Positions 34,031 through 44,540 of a DNA stretch of 56,752 bases are shown here, one piece after another. Both the position numbers and the translations under genes were made by a program. Each line of letters starts with the position of its first letter. Position 1 is the first letter of the stretch. This DNA is from Desulfuromonadaceae bacterium (GTDB lineage Bacteria; Desulfobacterota; Desulfuromonadia; Geobacterales; Pseudopelobacteraceae). The notes beneath the pieces were generated by a model. It saw nothing but the letters and a program-made list of their open reading frames with translations, was not told where the DNA came from and ran no database searches. The DNA is taken from the NCBI GenBank assembly GCA_028712665.1, contig JAQTRC010000007.1, positions 1-56,752 on the forward strand, in the 5' to 3' direction.

Positions 34031-36682
34031 TCAGCCCAGCGCCGCGTGGGCCGCCGCCAGCCGTGCGACCGGTACCCGGAATGGTGAACATGACACATAA
34101 TCCAGGCCGACTTTGTGGCAGAAGATGACCGATGACGGGTCGCCACCATGCTCGCCGCAGATGCCGAGCTTGATGCCTGGACGGGAAGAGCGCCCAAGTT
34201 CGCAGGCCATTTTTACCAGTTTCCCGACACCGTTCTGATCGAGCGATATGAAAGGATCCTCCGGCAGGATGCCGTGATCGACATAAAATGGGAGGAACGA
34301 ACCGGCGTCGTCGCGAGACAGCCCAAATGTGGTCTGGGTCAGGTCGTTTGTGCCGAATGAGAAAAACTCGGCTTCGACCGCGATCTCGTCAGCGGTCAGG
34401 GCGGCGCGGGGCAACTCGATCATGGTGCCGATCAGATACTCCACCTTGACCCCATAGCTGGCGATCACATCGTCACAGATCGCCACCGCATTCTGTTTAA
34501 GGACGGAGAGTTCCTTGACCGTAGCGATCAATGGAATCATGATCTCCGGAACGATGCTGAAACCTTCGTTTCTGACCAGTTCACAGGCCGCTTCCATGAT
34601 GGCCCGCACCTGCATATCGTAGATTTCCGGATAGGTAAGCCCCAGACGGCAGCCGCGGTGTCCCAGCATCGGGTTGAACTCGTGCAGGAACTCTACCTTG
34701 TGTTTGAGGGAACTGACTGGAACCTTCATTGTTTTGGACAACTCCTCGATATCCTTCTCCTCCTGAGGCAAGAACTCGTGCAGCGGCGGGTCAAGCAGGC
34801 GGATGGTGACCGGAAGTCCCTTCATCTCGCGGAAGATACCGATAAAATCTCCCTTCTGCATCGGCAGGATCTTGGTCAGGGCGCGTTTACGCCCCTCCAG
34901 ATCCTCGGACAGGATCATCTCCCGCACGGCGGCAATACGTTCGGCATCGAAGAACATATGTTCGGTGCGGCAGAGGCCTATCCCTTCGGCGCCGAACTCT
35001 CGGGCAACCTTGGAGTCATGCGGCGTATCGGCGTTAGTGCGCACCTTCATGGTGCGGAATTTGTCCGCCCACTGCATCAGTTGTGCAAAATCTCCGGTCA
35101 GTTGCGGGGATACGGTCGCCACCTCTCCCAGAATGACCTCCCCTTTGGAACCGTCCAGGGTAATGATGTCCCCCTTTTTGACGACAACGTTGTTTTTTGC
35201 GGTGAAGGTCTCATTTGCATAATCAACCTTGATCTCGCCGCAGCCTGCCACACAGCATTTGCCCATGCCACGGGCGACAACCGCTGCGTGCGAGGTCATG
35301 CCGCCGCGGGCGGTCAGGATACCTTGGGCGGCGTGCATGCCATGAATGTCTTCGGGCGAGGTCTCGACTCGGACCAGAATAACCTTGCGCCCGGCCTTGG
35401 CTTCGGCTTCGGCTTCATCCGCTGTAAAGACCACTTCGCCTGAGACGGCCCCTGGCGAAGCAGGCAGACCCTTGGCTATTATATTTTTCACTGCCTTCGG
35501 GTCGAGCGAAGGGTGCAGCAGTTGGTCAAGTTGGGATGGCGCCACACGCAACACGGCGGTTTTTTCATCGATCAGCCCCTCGCGCACCATGTCAACGGCG
35601 ATCTTGATGGCGGCCGGCGCGGTACGCTTGCCGTTTCTGGTTTGCAGCATGAAAAGCTTGCCTTTTTCAATCGTGAACTCGATATCCTGCATATCCTTGT
35701 AATGTTTTTCGAGGATGTCGCGGATGGAGGCCAATTGCCGGTAGCATTCCGGCAGCACCTCCTCCATCGGCGGCAGGGTCGTGGCCTTGGCGCGGTTGAT
35801 AGGCTGGGGAGTTCTGATTCCGGCGACGACATCCTCTCCCTGGGCATTAACCAGATACTCGCCATAGAAATAGTTTTCGCCGGTGGATGGGTCGCGGGTA
35901 AAGGCCACGCCGGTAGCACAATCGTCGCCCATATTGCCATACACCATCGACTGGACGTTGACGGCGGTGCCCCATTCTGCGGGGATGTTATTAAGCCGGC
36001 GATAGGTTATGGCCCGCTGATTCATCCAGGAACCGAATACGGCGCCGATGGCTCCCCAGAGCTGATCCTGGGGGTCTTCAGGAAATGCGGTTCCAAGCTC
36101 TTCCCTGATCTTGGCTTTAAAGGCCGCCACCAGATCTTTCCAGTCACCGGCACTCAGTTCTGTATCAAGATGAACATCCCTCTCTTCTTTTTTCTGCTCA
36201 AGCAGATGTTCCAGAATATGCTTGTCCATTCCCATGACTACATCCGAGTACATCTGCACGAAGCGGCGGTAGGCATCATAGGCAAAACGCTCGTCGCCGC
36301 TCTGGGCGATGATCCCTTGCACGGTTGAATCGTTAAGTCCAAGATTGAGGATAGTGTCCATCATTCCAGGCATGGAGGCGCGTGCTCCGGAACGAACCGA
36401 GACCAGAAGCGGGTTTTGCGGGTCTCCGAACTTTCTGTTCATCAGGGCTTCAACCCGTGTAAGGTTGGCAGAAACTTCGGCGGCCAAGGAGGCGGGGTAA
36501 TTTTTGTCGTTCTTGTAGAACTCGGTACAGACTTCAGTGCTGATGGTGAATCCAGGTGGGACCGGCAGTCCAATACTGGTCATCTCAGCCAGGTTTGCAC
36601 CTTTGCCACCCAGCAGGTTTTTCATCTCTGCCCGTCCTTCGGCCTGGGCATTACCAAAGAAATACACGAACTTCTGAACCAT
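34031..36682 (-). CDS. ppdK: Pyruvate, phosphate dikinase
   Basis: 883 residues, the standard length. N-terminal ATP-grasp domain: [28 protein letters not shown] and [21 protein letters not shown]. The central phospho-His domain has the swivelling His in [16 protein letters not shown]. The C-terminal PEP/pyruvate barrel contains [16 protein letters not shown] and the [12 protein letters not shown] loop, then GICGEHGG. It interconverts pyruvate, ATP and Pi with PEP, AMP and PPi, usable for gluconeogenesis from acetate in Geobacter. AAGGAGG precedes the ATG. The gene is preceded by a solitary gspG on the same strand. Confidence 0.97.
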   Translation of the reverse strand: MVQKFVYFFGNAQAEGRAEMKNLLGGKGANLAEMTSIGLPVPPGFTISTEVCTEFYKNDKNYPASLAAEVSANLTRVEALMNRKFGDPQNPLLVSVRSGARASMPGMMDTILNLGLNDSTVQGIIAQSGDERFAYDAYRRFVQMYSDVVMGMDKHILEHLLEQKKEERDVHLDTELSAGDWKDLVAAFKAKIREELGTAFPEDPQDQLWGAIGAVFGSWMNQRAITYRRLNNIPAEWGTAVNVQSMVYGNMGDDCATGVAFTRDPSTGENYFYGEYLVNAQGEDVVAGIRTPQPINRAKATTLPPMEEVLPECYRQLASIRDILEKHYKDMQDIEFTIEKGKLFMLQTRNGKRTAPAAIKIAVDMVREGLIDEKTAVLRVAPSQLDQLLHPSLDPKAVKNIIAKGLPASPGAVSGEVVFTADEAEAEAKAGRKVILVRVETSPEDIHGMHAAQGILTARGGMTSHAAVVARGMGKCCVAGCGEIKVDYANETFTAKNNVVVKKGDIITLDGSKGEVILGEVATVSPQLTGDFAQLMQWADKFRTMKVRTNADTPHDSKVAREFGAEGIGLCRTEHMFFDAERIAAVREMILSEDLEGRKRALTKILPMQKGDFIGIFREMKGLPVTIRLLDPPLHEFLPQEEKDIEELSKTMKVPVSSLKHKVEFLHEFNPMLGHRGCRLGLTYPEIYDMQVRAIMEAACELVRNEGFSIVPEIMIPLIATVKELSVLKQNAVAICDDVIASYGVKVEYLIGTMIELPRAALTADEIAVEAEFFSFGTNDLTQTTFGLSRDDAGSFLPFYVDHGILPEDPFISLDQNGVGKLVKMACELGRSSRPGIKLGICGEHGGDPSSVIFCHKVGLDYVSCSPFRVPVARLAAAHAALG

Positions 36683-36833
36683 TATGTTGCCTCCTTTTTG
36701 ATAGATAACAACTGTGCGGTTTACAACCGCTAAATTTTTTTATTTTCAATAAAAATAGTAAGTTAGAGAATCAGACTATATCGCAGATTTTCAAATTGTC
36801 AAATTATCAACGATAACTGTGCGATATATTTAT

Positions 36834-37274
36834 TTATTTTATGTCCCAGCTGGTTATATCGGCGTTCTTGCCTTCGCCACCCTTGGCTCCGTCAGAACCG
36901 TAAGAGAAGAGATCGTAATCGCCATGTTCGCCCGGTGAAATGTACAGATAATCATTGCCCCAGGGGTCCTTCGGTATCTTCTTGCTCTCCAGATAACCCC
37001 CCTCTTTATAGCCCTTGGGGATAACACCGACCGTCGGTATTGTTACCAGAGATGTGAGGCCCTGCTCAGTGGAAGGATAATTGCCGGTGTCAAGTTTGTA
37101 TAGTTTGAGGGCTGTTTCGATGTTTTTAATCTGTACCCTGGCATCCGTGATCTTTGCATCGTCGGTACGCCCCATCAGTTTGGGTCCAACCAGCGCCGCC
37201 AGCAGCGCCAATATTACGATCACCACCATAATCTCAATCAGAGTGAAACCGCGCTTGTCATAGATATGTGTCAT
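36834..37274 (-). CDS. gspG: Type II secretion major pseudopilin GspG
   Basis: 146 residues, the usual length. The prepilin peptidase site is KRG^FTLIE, followed by the hydrophobic helix [19 protein letters not shown]. The C-terminal part has the GspG core: [47 protein letters not shown], with calcium-site-like acidic residues. It would form the major subunit of the secretion pseudopilus, cleaved by a PilD-type peptidase. No other gsp gene lies nearby, which is unusual because gspG is normally inside a gspC-O cluster. Confidence 0.93.
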   Translation of the reverse strand: MTHIYDKRGFTLIEIMVVIVILALLAALVGPKLMGRTDDAKITDARVQIKNIETALKLYKLDTGNYPSTEQGLTSLVTIPTVGVIPKGYKEGGYLESKKIPKDPWGNDYLYISPGEHGDYDLFSYGSDGAKGGEGKNADITSWDIK

Positions 37275-37565
37275 ACGTCTATCTCCTCCAAATGTGTAGT
37301 ATTGAAATTTCAGATCTTACATAATCAGAAACGTATGGCAAGCTATTTCAGTTTATTTGAGTTGTCCCTAAAGGGATGTTGACTGCCTCAATTGCGGTAT
37401 GATATATTGTGCGCCGGTTTATTGCAGGTATCAAGATTCAATAATATTAAGATGTTAGCGCCTTTGTTGCTGTTGGCACGTGATATGTATGTAAAAAAAT
37501 GGATTTAATACAGTAGTAGAATCTGCCCTTATGCGCAGATAAATTCAACAAAAGGAGATTCAAGA

Positions 37566-37844
37566 ATGAAAAAGAGCGTTGTAGCAATTATTGCCATGGT
37601 AGCCTTTGCAGGTACCGCCTTTGCCGGTGATGTTATTGAGTTTGCCGCCCCAAAAATGGGCAAGGTTACCTTTCCTCACAAGGTTCATCAGACAATGTTG
37701 AAAGATTGCAAGAAGTGCCATGAGAAAACCCCCGGCAAGATCGAAGGCGGCTTCAGCAAGGATTGGGCTCACAAAACCTGTAAAGGATGTCATGCAGCAG
37801 GTAAAAAGGGACCGACCGGTTGTAAGGATTGCCACAAGAAGTAA
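37566..37844 (+). CDS. PpcA-family triheme cytochrome c7 (second locus)
   Basis: 92 residues with a signal peptide (about 1-20, ending AFA). Haem sites are Cys48-Cys51-His52, Cys72-Cys75-His76 and Cys86-Cys89-His90. VTFPHKVHQ, HEKTPGKIEG, KDWAHKTCKGCH and KKGPT are typical PpcA-family blocks. It is a 10-kDa periplasmic electron shuttle. Compared with the copy at 14178 it is closer to the PpcA/PpcE type (from memory). AAAGGAG precedes the ATG. It stands alone between divergent gspG and convergent uvrB, 15 kb from the main cytochrome island. Confidence 0.95.
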   Translation: MKKSVVAIIAMVAFAGTAFAGDVIEFAAPKMGKVTFPHKVHQTMLKDCKKCHEKTPGKIEGGFSKDWAHKTCKGCHAAGKKGPTGCKDCHKK

Positions 37845-37850
37845 GCTGAA

Positions 37851-37890
37851 AAGAGGGGGGGGGTGCGCATCAGCGTAGCCCTCTCTCTTT
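37851..37890. terminator. Possible terminator between the PpcA-family gene and uvrB
   Basis: AAGAGGG (37851-37857) can pair with part of CCCTCTCTCTTT (37879-37890) across a loop containing a long G-run. Pairing is imperfect, but position between convergent genes and the trailing TTT support it. Confidence 0.4.
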
Positions 37891-37906
37891 ATATAAGGAG
37901 CTTCCC

Positions 37907-40003
37907 TCACCTCAATGCCAGCTCCATCCCCTCCAATTTCTTCACCCGGTCGCGCAGTTCGGCCGCCTTCTCGAAATTCAACTCTTTGGCCGCTGCCAGC
38001 ATCTCCTTGCGTAATTTTTTCACTAGTTTGGGAATCTCCTTTGGTGCGAGATACTCCTCACCCGCCTCTGCTATACTGATCGGTTGCGTGACATAATCCT
38101 TTTCCTCGATTGATTCCAGAATACTGCGCAACCCCTTCTTGACGGTTTCAGGCGTTATGCCGTTTTTCTCGTTGTAGTCGAGCTGTTTGATCCGTCGTCG
38201 TCCTGTTTCATCGATACAGACCTGCATGGAGCGTGTCACGCAGTCGCCATACATCAGCACCCGGCCATTGATATTGCGGGCGGCGCGACCACAGGTCTGT
38301 ATCAATGAACGCTGTGAACGGAGAAAACCCTCCTTGTCTGCATCCAGGATGGCGACCAGAGAGACTTCCGGCAGATCCAGCCCCTCCCGCAGCAGGTTAA
38401 TCCCTACCAGCACGTCGAATTCACCCAGGCGCAGGTCGCGAATTATCTGCATCCGTTCTATGGTGACGATGTCCGAATGGAGATATTTTATCCGAACTCC
38501 CAGCTCGCGGTAATAATTGGTAAGTTCTTCGGCCATCCGCTTGGTAAGGGTAGTTATCAGCACACGCTCACCATCTGCAACTGTTTTGCGGACTTCGTGT
38601 AGAAGATCGTCAACCTGGCCGAATCCGCTCCCCCTCTCTAGCTCTCCCCCGCTGGGGGAGAGGACTTTTGCTCCCTCCCTCAGCGGGGGAGGGTTGGGGT
38701 GGGGGATCTGCCTTACTGCAGTCACAGGACGCACCTCGATGATCGGGTCAACAAGCCCGGTCGGGCGAATTACCTGTTCGACGAATACGCCGCCGCTCTG
38801 TTCCAGCTCGTAATCGGCCGGGGTGGCTGAAACGTAGACCGCCTGCCGGATGCGTGCCTGAAACTCCTTAAAGTTCAGCGGTCGGTTGTCCAGCGCTGCA
38901 GGCAGACGGAAACCATAATTGACCAGCGTATCCTTGCGCGAACGATCACCACGGTACATGGCGCCGGTTTGTGGGATTGTGATGTGGGATTCGTCAACAA
39001 ACAACACGAAGTCTTCCGGGAAGTAATCGATCAGGGTGTAGGGTGCTTCACCCGTCTTTCGACCGTCGAAATAGCGCGAATAGTTTTCGATACCGTGGCA
39101 AAAGCCCATCTCCTCCATCATCTCGATATCATATAAGGTGCGCTGTTCGATGCGCTGTGCTTCCAGAAGCATGTTCCGCTCGCGGAAAAACCTGATCCGT
39201 TCCCCCAGGTCGACTCTGATCTGTTCCAGAGCCCGCTCCAAAGTCTCGCGGGTCGAGACGTAGTGCGAGGCCGGATAAATCGAACACTTTGAGAGTTTTT
39301 GCAGTACGATACCTCTAAGCGGATCGATCTCGCTGATCGATTCGACCTCGTCGCCGAAGAATTCGATTCGCAGGGCCCGATCATTGTCATAGGCCGGAAA
39401 GATTTCGACTACATCCCCCCGCACCCGGAAAGTACCGCGGTGAAAATCCATATCATTGCGCTCGTACTGGATTTCGATCAGTTTTTTAAGCAGCTCGTCC
39501 CGGCCGAAATCATCCCCCTGATGAAAAAAGATATGCATAGCTTGGTAGGCTTCAGGGGAGCCTATGCCGTAAATACAGGATACCGAGGCCACAATAATGA
39601 CATCCCGCCGCGTCAGCAGACTGCGAGTTGCAGAATGGCGCATCTTGTCGATTTCGTCGTTGATGGCGGAATCTTTTTCAATAAAGGTATCGCTGGTCGG
39701 GATGTATGCTTCCGGCTGGTAATAGTCGTAGTATGAAACAAAATACTCCACGGCATTATCCGGAAACAGCTCCTTAAACTCGCCGTAAAGTTGTGCCGCG
39801 AGGGTCTTGTTTGGAGCCAGTACCAACGCAGGCCGGGAGGTTTGGGCGATGACGTTGGCAACCGTGAAAGTTTTGCCTGAACCGGTAACTCCCAACAGGG
39901 TCTGGTGTTGGTCGCCCCGTTCAATCCCCTCTACCAGCTCTTCGATGGCATGAGGTTGGTCGCCGCGCGGGATGTAGGTAGTTGTGAGATTAAATAGTGA
40001 CAT
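37907..40003 (-). CDS. uvrB: UvrB, excinuclease ABC subunit B, with an in-frame repeat insertion
   Basis: 698 residues, about 30 more than most UvrB. Walker [17 protein letters not shown] is near the N-terminus, the [20 protein letters not shown] region and helicase motifs ([35 protein letters not shown]) follow. The C-terminal UVR domain (about 660-698, [17 protein letters not shown]) binds UvrC/UvrA. The extra residues lie between VRPVTA and QVDDLL, a junction that in other UvrB reads roughly RPxxTQVDDLL. They are Pro/Gly/Glu-rich and are encoded by a palindromic repeat (38622-38711). All catalytic motifs are intact, so it is probably functional. Confidence 0.95.
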   Translation of the reverse strand: MSLFNLTTTYIPRGDQPHAIEELVEGIERGDQHQTLLGVTGSGKTFTVANVIAQTSRPALVLAPNKTLAAQLYGEFKELFPDNAVEYFVSYYDYYQPEAYIPTSDTFIEKDSAINDEIDKMRHSATRSLLTRRDVIIVASVSCIYGIGSPEAYQAMHIFFHQGDDFGRDELLKKLIEIQYERNDMDFHRGTFRVRGDVVEIFPAYDNDRALRIEFFGDEVESISEIDPLRGIVLQKLSKCSIYPASHYVSTRETLERALEQIRVDLGERIRFFRERNMLLEAQRIEQRTLYDIEMMEEMGFCHGIENYSRYFDGRKTGEAPYTLIDYFPEDFVLFVDESHITIPQTGAMYRGDRSRKDTLVNYGFRLPAALDNRPLNFKEFQARIRQAVYVSATPADYELEQSGGVFVEQVIRPTGLVDPIIEVRPVTAVRQIPHPNPPPLREGAKVLSPSGGELERGSGFGQVDDLLHEVRKTVADGERVLITTLTKRMAEELTNYYRELGVRIKYLHSDIVTIERMQIIRDLRLGEFDVLVGINLLREGLDLPEVSLVAILDADKEGFLRSQRSLIQTCGRAARNINGRVLMYGDCVTRSMQVCIDETGRRRIKQLDYNEKNGITPETVKKGLRSILESIEEKDYVTQPISIAEAGEEYLAPKEIPKLVKKLRKEMLAAAKELNFEKAAELRDRVKKLEGMELALR
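38622..38711. repeat. Palindromic repeat element inserted in frame within uvrB
   Basis: About 90 bases of C/G-rich sequence unlike the flanking gene. CTCTCCCCC (38642-38650) and GGGGGAGAG (38654-38662) form a 9-base hairpin with loop GCT. CTCCCCCGCTG is also an exact complement of CAGCGGGGGAG near 38681-38691, so the whole can fold as a longer imperfect palindrome. The peptide encoded on the minus strand includes NPPPLREGA and [10 protein letters not shown], strings commonly produced when dispersed intergenic palindromic repeats are translated. Boundaries are approximate. Confidence 0.75.
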
Positions 40004-40101
40004 ATTAGTGATTACCCGTTAACATACCGTAACTGACAGACTTTTTAAGTTAGTTACACTACTTTATCTCTTCGAATAAGACGTATAACATAGGTGAAAC
40101 T

Positions 40102-42900
40102 ATGACCGTTAACGGTTTCCTGAGAATCGTAATCATAAGCTTCTCTCTCTGCAACATGTATCCCCCCATTGTCGAAGCGCGCCCGCAATCCATCAAAGTC
40201 GTTATGGACAACAACTACCCACCGTATGTTTTCCAGGACAACTCAGGCAAATTGCAGGGTATTCTGATTGATCAGTGGAGATTGTGGGAGAAAAAGAGCG
40301 GTATTAAGAGTGAGATCAGCGCCATGGATTGGGGTAAAGCCATCAGCGGCATGAAGAGGGGTGAGTTTGATGTTATCGACACCATTTTCAAGACCGATGA
40401 ACGCTCCGGATGGCTAGATTTTACCCAACCCTACGCAAAACTCGAAGTCCCGATCTTTTTCGACAAAGATATCTCGGGCATTACCGACGCCGCCACCTTG
40501 AAAGGCTTTGCCGTGGCCGCCAAGGCCGGCGATGCAGCCGTTGATCTTCTTAAAAGCAACGGTGTTGATAATCTGCAGCTTTTCAACAGCTATGAAACTC
40601 TCATACGGGCAGCCAAAGAACATAAAGTGACCGTATTTGTTGTCGACAAACCACCTGCCCTTTATTTTCTCCACAAGCTTGGCATCGATGAACAGTATAA
40701 ACGGTCTGCACCTCTGTACGTGGGTGAATTTCGTCGTGCAGTCATAAAAGGGAATAGCGAACTGCTTAAGATAGTTGAAGAAGGTTTTAAACTGATCTCT
40801 CCGGAAGAATTGAAAAAAATAGAGACGGCCTGGTTCGGGACACCTCTGGCAAGCGGCCGCACGTTGCGCTATTTCCTGTTTGCATGCGTTGCCCTCGGGC
40901 TTCTGGTACTGGTACTCTTTATTTCGAACCGAATCCTCCGACGAATCGTCAACCGGCGCACTGAAGAACTCAAGTCTAGCGAGGAACGTTACAGAACGAT
41001 TATTGAGCAGGCTGCGGACGGGATACTCCTCGGATCTCACGAAGGTGTGATAACCGGCGCCAACAAGCGTATGGAACAGATTGCCGGAAGAAGCAAGAAC
41101 GAGTTGATCGGGTTGCACATCAGTATGATTTTCCCTGCCGAAAGCCTGGAAACAGTGCCGCTCAGATTCGATCTGCTCCAGCAGGGACAAACCATAACGA
41201 GTCAAAGAGACCTTATCCGCCCCGACGGTTCCTGCATCAGCGTAGAGATGGACACAAAAATGATGCCCGACGGTACATACCAATCGATATACCATGATAT
41301 TACAGAGAGAAAAAAAGCAGAGAAGGCGCTCCGGGAGAGCGAAGAGCTTCTTGCCGAAATATTGGAACTGAGTCCGATCTCGATGGCCATAGTCTGTTTG
41401 GATGGGACGATAGAGTTCATCAACCGCAGGGCAATTGAAACATTCGGTTACCTCCCGGAAGATATCCCGGTTATGGATCGATGGTGGGAGCAGGCATATC
41501 CGGATGAGACCTACCGCGCGGAAGTGTTCGCTAAATGGATGGATCTGGTCGGCAAAGCAATAGCCGGCAAACACGAAATAGAACCTCGGGAGTACCGGGT
41601 CACCTGCAAAGACGGCAGAGTCAAAACAACAACCATCTACGGCATTCCGGTAATGGACAAGGTCTTTGTTATTTTTGAGGATATCACTCAACGCAAAAAG
41701 GCCGAGGAAGAACGGCTGAATCTGGAGCGGCAGATGCTTCACGCCCAGAAGCTGGAGAGCCTGGGAGTCCTGTCCGGCGGAATAGCACACGACTTCAATA
41801 ACCTTCTGCAGGCTCTTCTGGGCAACCTCGACCTGGCGCTGATAAAGCTGCCGGAGGATGCCGAGGCCCGCAAGAATATCAACCAGGCGGTCAACGCCGG
41901 CAAGCACGCCGCCAAGCTGACCAACATGATGCTGGCCTACTCGGGTAAAGGTCTTTTTGTAATAAAGCCGATCAGCCTGACCCTCTTGCTGGAGGAAAAT
42001 GCCACCATGCTGGAGGCGGCTCTCTCGAAGTCCGTTACGCTCGATATGCAGCATCTTGATCGCACATTGCCGCCGGTCATGGCCGATGCCGGACAGCTTC
42101 AACAGGTGATTATGAACCTGATCACCAACGCATCAGAGGCAATTGGCGATCAGGGTGGAAAAATCAGACTTTCAACCGGTGTGAAGAAGTTCGAGCAGGC
42201 GGTCTTGAACAGCAGCCGGCTGGAAGAAAAACTGCCGGCTGGGCGGTATGTCTGGATGAAAGTCAGCGACAGCGGCTGCGGCATGGATGAGGAGACCCTG
42301 CAAAAGCTTTTCGATCCGTTCTTTACCACAAAGTTCACCGGGCGCGGCCTCGGTATGTCGGCGGTGCTGGGGATCATCCGCGCCCACAAGGGGGCCTTTC
42401 TGGTGGAGAGCCGACCCGGCGTCGGGACAACCATCCAGGTGCTATTTCCGATCGCTGCCCATACGGAAGAGGAACGAGGGTATGCTTCAGTTGCAGCCGC
42501 TGAAACCACCTCGGCAGAGAGGCATCGGAGGGTCATCCTGGTTGTTGACGATGAGGAAATGATTCGCGGTGTCTGTGTTGCCATGCTGGAGGAGCTTGGT
42601 TACGAGGCATTGTCGGCAGCCACCGGTGAGGAGGCGTTGCGGCTCTTCCGGAAGCATTGGAAGAGAATAAGCCTTGTGTTGCTCGATCAGGTCATGCCGG
42701 GTATGGACGGAGTTGCGGTCTTCAATGAGATGCGACGTATCTGCCCTGAGACCAAAGTTTTGCTCATCAGCGGGTTCAGTGAGCAGGAGGTTGCAGAGCG
42801 GTTCCAGGGTCTGGAACTGAATGGGTTTTTGAGGAAACCGTTCAATCTGAAACATCTTGCGGATGAGTTGCAGATTGCGCTGAAAACTGCAGGCAACTAA
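40102..42900 (+). CDS. Hybrid sensor histidine kinase with solute-binding family 3 sensor, two PAS domains and receiver
   Basis: 932 residues. A signal segment (about 1-27) precedes a periplasmic amino-acid-binding-protein-like domain of bacterial solute-binding family 3 (about 30-245; VVMDNNYPPYVFQDNSGKLQG, FDVIDTIFKTDERSGWLDF). A membrane helix is at about 256-277, then two PAS domains (about 295-405 and 415-535). The kinase core has His563 in GGIAHDFNNL and ATP-site motifs SDSGCGMD and TTKFTGRGLGM. The receiver has Asp862 in LVLLDQVMPGMDG. The transmitter-receiver half closely matches that of the kinase at 24869. No partner regulator is adjacent. Confidence 0.92.
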   Translation: MTVNGFLRIVIISFSLCNMYPPIVEARPQSIKVVMDNNYPPYVFQDNSGKLQGILIDQWRLWEKKSGIKSEISAMDWGKAISGMKRGEFDVIDTIFKTDERSGWLDFTQPYAKLEVPIFFDKDISGITDAATLKGFAVAAKAGDAAVDLLKSNGVDNLQLFNSYETLIRAAKEHKVTVFVVDKPPALYFLHKLGIDEQYKRSAPLYVGEFRRAVIKGNSELLKIVEEGFKLISPEELKKIETAWFGTPLASGRTLRYFLFACVALGLLVLVLFISNRILRRIVNRRTEELKSSEERYRTIIEQAADGILLGSHEGVITGANKRMEQIAGRSKNELIGLHISMIFPAESLETVPLRFDLLQQGQTITSQRDLIRPDGSCISVEMDTKMMPDGTYQSIYHDITERKKAEKALRESEELLAEILELSPISMAIVCLDGTIEFINRRAIETFGYLPEDIPVMDRWWEQAYPDETYRAEVFAKWMDLVGKAIAGKHEIEPREYRVTCKDGRVKTTTIYGIPVMDKVFVIFEDITQRKKAEEERLNLERQMLHAQKLESLGVLSGGIAHDFNNLLQALLGNLDLALIKLPEDAEARKNINQAVNAGKHAAKLTNMMLAYSGKGLFVIKPISLTLLLEENATMLEAALSKSVTLDMQHLDRTLPPVMADAGQLQQVIMNLITNASEAIGDQGGKIRLSTGVKKFEQAVLNSSRLEEKLPAGRYVWMKVSDSGCGMDEETLQKLFDPFFTTKFTGRGLGMSAVLGIIRAHKGAFLVESRPGVGTTIQVLFPIAAHTEEERGYASVAAAETTSAERHRRVILVVDDEEMIRGVCVAMLEELGYEALSAATGEEALRLFRKHWKRISLVLLDQVMPGMDGVAVFNEMRRICPETKVLLISGFSEQEVAERFQGLELNGFLRKPFNLKHLADELQIALKTAGN

Positions 42901-42920
42901 TTTGCGATTGGTGAAACAGT

Positions 42921-44324
42921 TTACTTTTTTGCAGCTACAAACTCCCGCGCTTTCTGAATCCGCCTGACTGTTTCCTCAACACCCAATGTCACCACAATTT
43001 CGCCAATACCGGGTGCCTGTGTGCCGCCAGAAAGGGCTATGCGGATCGGCTGGCCGACCTGCCCCATCTTCCATCCATTTTCAGTGCATATTTCTTTGAA
43101 GAGTGCATCAATTCCGGAAATATCATACGCTGCCGACGTCAGTTTCCTCGGGACCGCCTCAAAAACTGCCATTAAATGATCATTATCAAACTTGGCCAGA
43201 GCGGCATCATCATAATTTTCCGGTGCATTGTAGTAGAAAACGGCCCGCTCGGCCATTTCTTCCAGTGTCTGGGCGCGCTCCTGCAAGGTTTTGACAACCG
43301 TCATCAGGTCCGGGCCGCCCAGAGTCGTGACTTTACGCTTGGAGATATGCGGCAACAGCAGGTCTGCCAGGCGCTCCGGATCGCCATACTTGATGTAATG
43401 CGCGTTAAGCCAGAGCAGTTTTTCGGTATTGAAGACCGAGGCAGAACGCCCGACGTTGCGGATGTCAAATTTCTTGATCATCTCATCCCGGCTGAAGATC
43501 TCGTCGTCGCCGTTGCTCCAACCGAGGCGGACAAGATAGTTGAGCAGTGCTTCGGGTAAAAAACCCATGTCACGGTAGGCGATGACACTGGTGGCTCCGT
43601 GGCGCTTGGAGAGACGCGTCTTGTCGGAACCCAGAATCATCGGGACGTGGGCGAATTCCGGAACCGGGAAACCAAGAGCCTCGTAGAGTTGGATCTGACG
43701 CGGCGTGTTGTTGACATGGTCATCGCCACGTATGACCATAGTAATTTTCATGCTGGCGTCATCGACCACCACGCAAAAATTGTAGGTCGGCGTACCGTCA
43801 GTGCGCTGGATAATCAGGTCGTCCAACTCTTCATTCGGGAAAGTTATGGTCCCCTTGATCAGGTCATCAAAAGAGGTAACTCCCGTATGCGGCGCCCGGA
43901 AACGGACCACGTACGGTTGGGAGTCAGGCAGATCGGTCCGGTCGCGGCAAGTTCCGTCATACTTCGGTTTGCGCCCTTCCTGCATGGCCAGATTCCGTTT
44001 GGCTTCAAGCTCTGCGGCTGTGCAGCAACATTTGTAGGCTTTGCCGGCATCCAGCATCGTCTGAACATGCTCCTTGTAAAGCTGAAACGAATCTGATTGG
44101 TAGAAAGGCCCTTCGTCCCACTCCAGTCCCAGCCACTTCATCCCTTCAAGAATTGCGTTAACAGATTCCTTCGTCGAGCGTTCCACGTCGGTGTCTTCGA
44201 TACGAAGTATGAACGTTCCACCCCGATTCCTGGCCAGCAGCCAGTTGAAAAGCGCGGTGCGTGCCCCACCGACATGCAGGTAGCCGGTTGGACTGGGGGC
44301 AAATCGGACGCGAAGTTCGGACAT
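42921..44324 (-). CDS. gltX: Glutamyl-tRNA synthetase
   Basis: 467 residues, normal for the bacterial enzyme. The class I signature [20 protein letters not shown] stands for HIGH, and [11 protein letters not shown] for KMSKS. A Cys-rich segment (KCCCTAAEL ... YDGTCRD) matches the zinc-binding region of many GluRS. It charges tRNA-Glu; the tRNA-Glu(UUC) gene is 18 kb away. AAGGAG precedes the ATG. It is convergent with the upstream hybrid kinase gene and divergent from the acyl-CoA synthetase gene. Confidence 0.97.
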   Translation of the reverse strand: MSELRVRFAPSPTGYLHVGGARTALFNWLLARNRGGTFILRIEDTDVERSTKESVNAILEGMKWLGLEWDEGPFYQSDSFQLYKEHVQTMLDAGKAYKCCCTAAELEAKRNLAMQEGRKPKYDGTCRDRTDLPDSQPYVVRFRAPHTGVTSFDDLIKGTITFPNEELDDLIIQRTDGTPTYNFCVVVDDASMKITMVIRGDDHVNNTPRQIQLYEALGFPVPEFAHVPMILGSDKTRLSKRHGATSVIAYRDMGFLPEALLNYLVRLGWSNGDDEIFSRDEMIKKFDIRNVGRSASVFNTEKLLWLNAHYIKYGDPERLADLLLPHISKRKVTTLGGPDLMTVVKTLQERAQTLEEMAERAVFYYNAPENYDDAALAKFDNDHLMAVFEAVPRKLTSAAYDISGIDALFKEICTENGWKMGQVGQPIRIALSGGTQAPGIGEIVVTLGVEETVRRIQKAREFVAAKK

Positions 44325-44540
44325 TTTGTTACTCCTTATAAATTAAAACCTGCGATGAATCGACCATGGCACTATAGCATTCCCGGCGACTCTGAAAAAG
44401 TTTTTTCTCTCCCTTAAGAATGCTTTTAGATTTGACAACAAGCATCTCAGCCGTGCTAGTATACGCAGCCAAAAAGATTAACCGGATAAGCGAGCATACT
44501 TTACTGCCACGCCAATAAAATTCCGTTCTGGAGGTTTTGC

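Noticed and set aside
37471-37490. Possible sigma-54 promoter (TTGGCACG...) upstream of the second PpcA-family gene
   Set aside because: The -24 half looks right, but no GC dinucleotide is found at the -12 position with correct spacing.
40414-42102. 562-codon open frame on the minus strand
   Set aside because: It lies wholly opposite the hybrid kinase gene, has no ribosome site and no recognisable domain. It is an antisense shadow.
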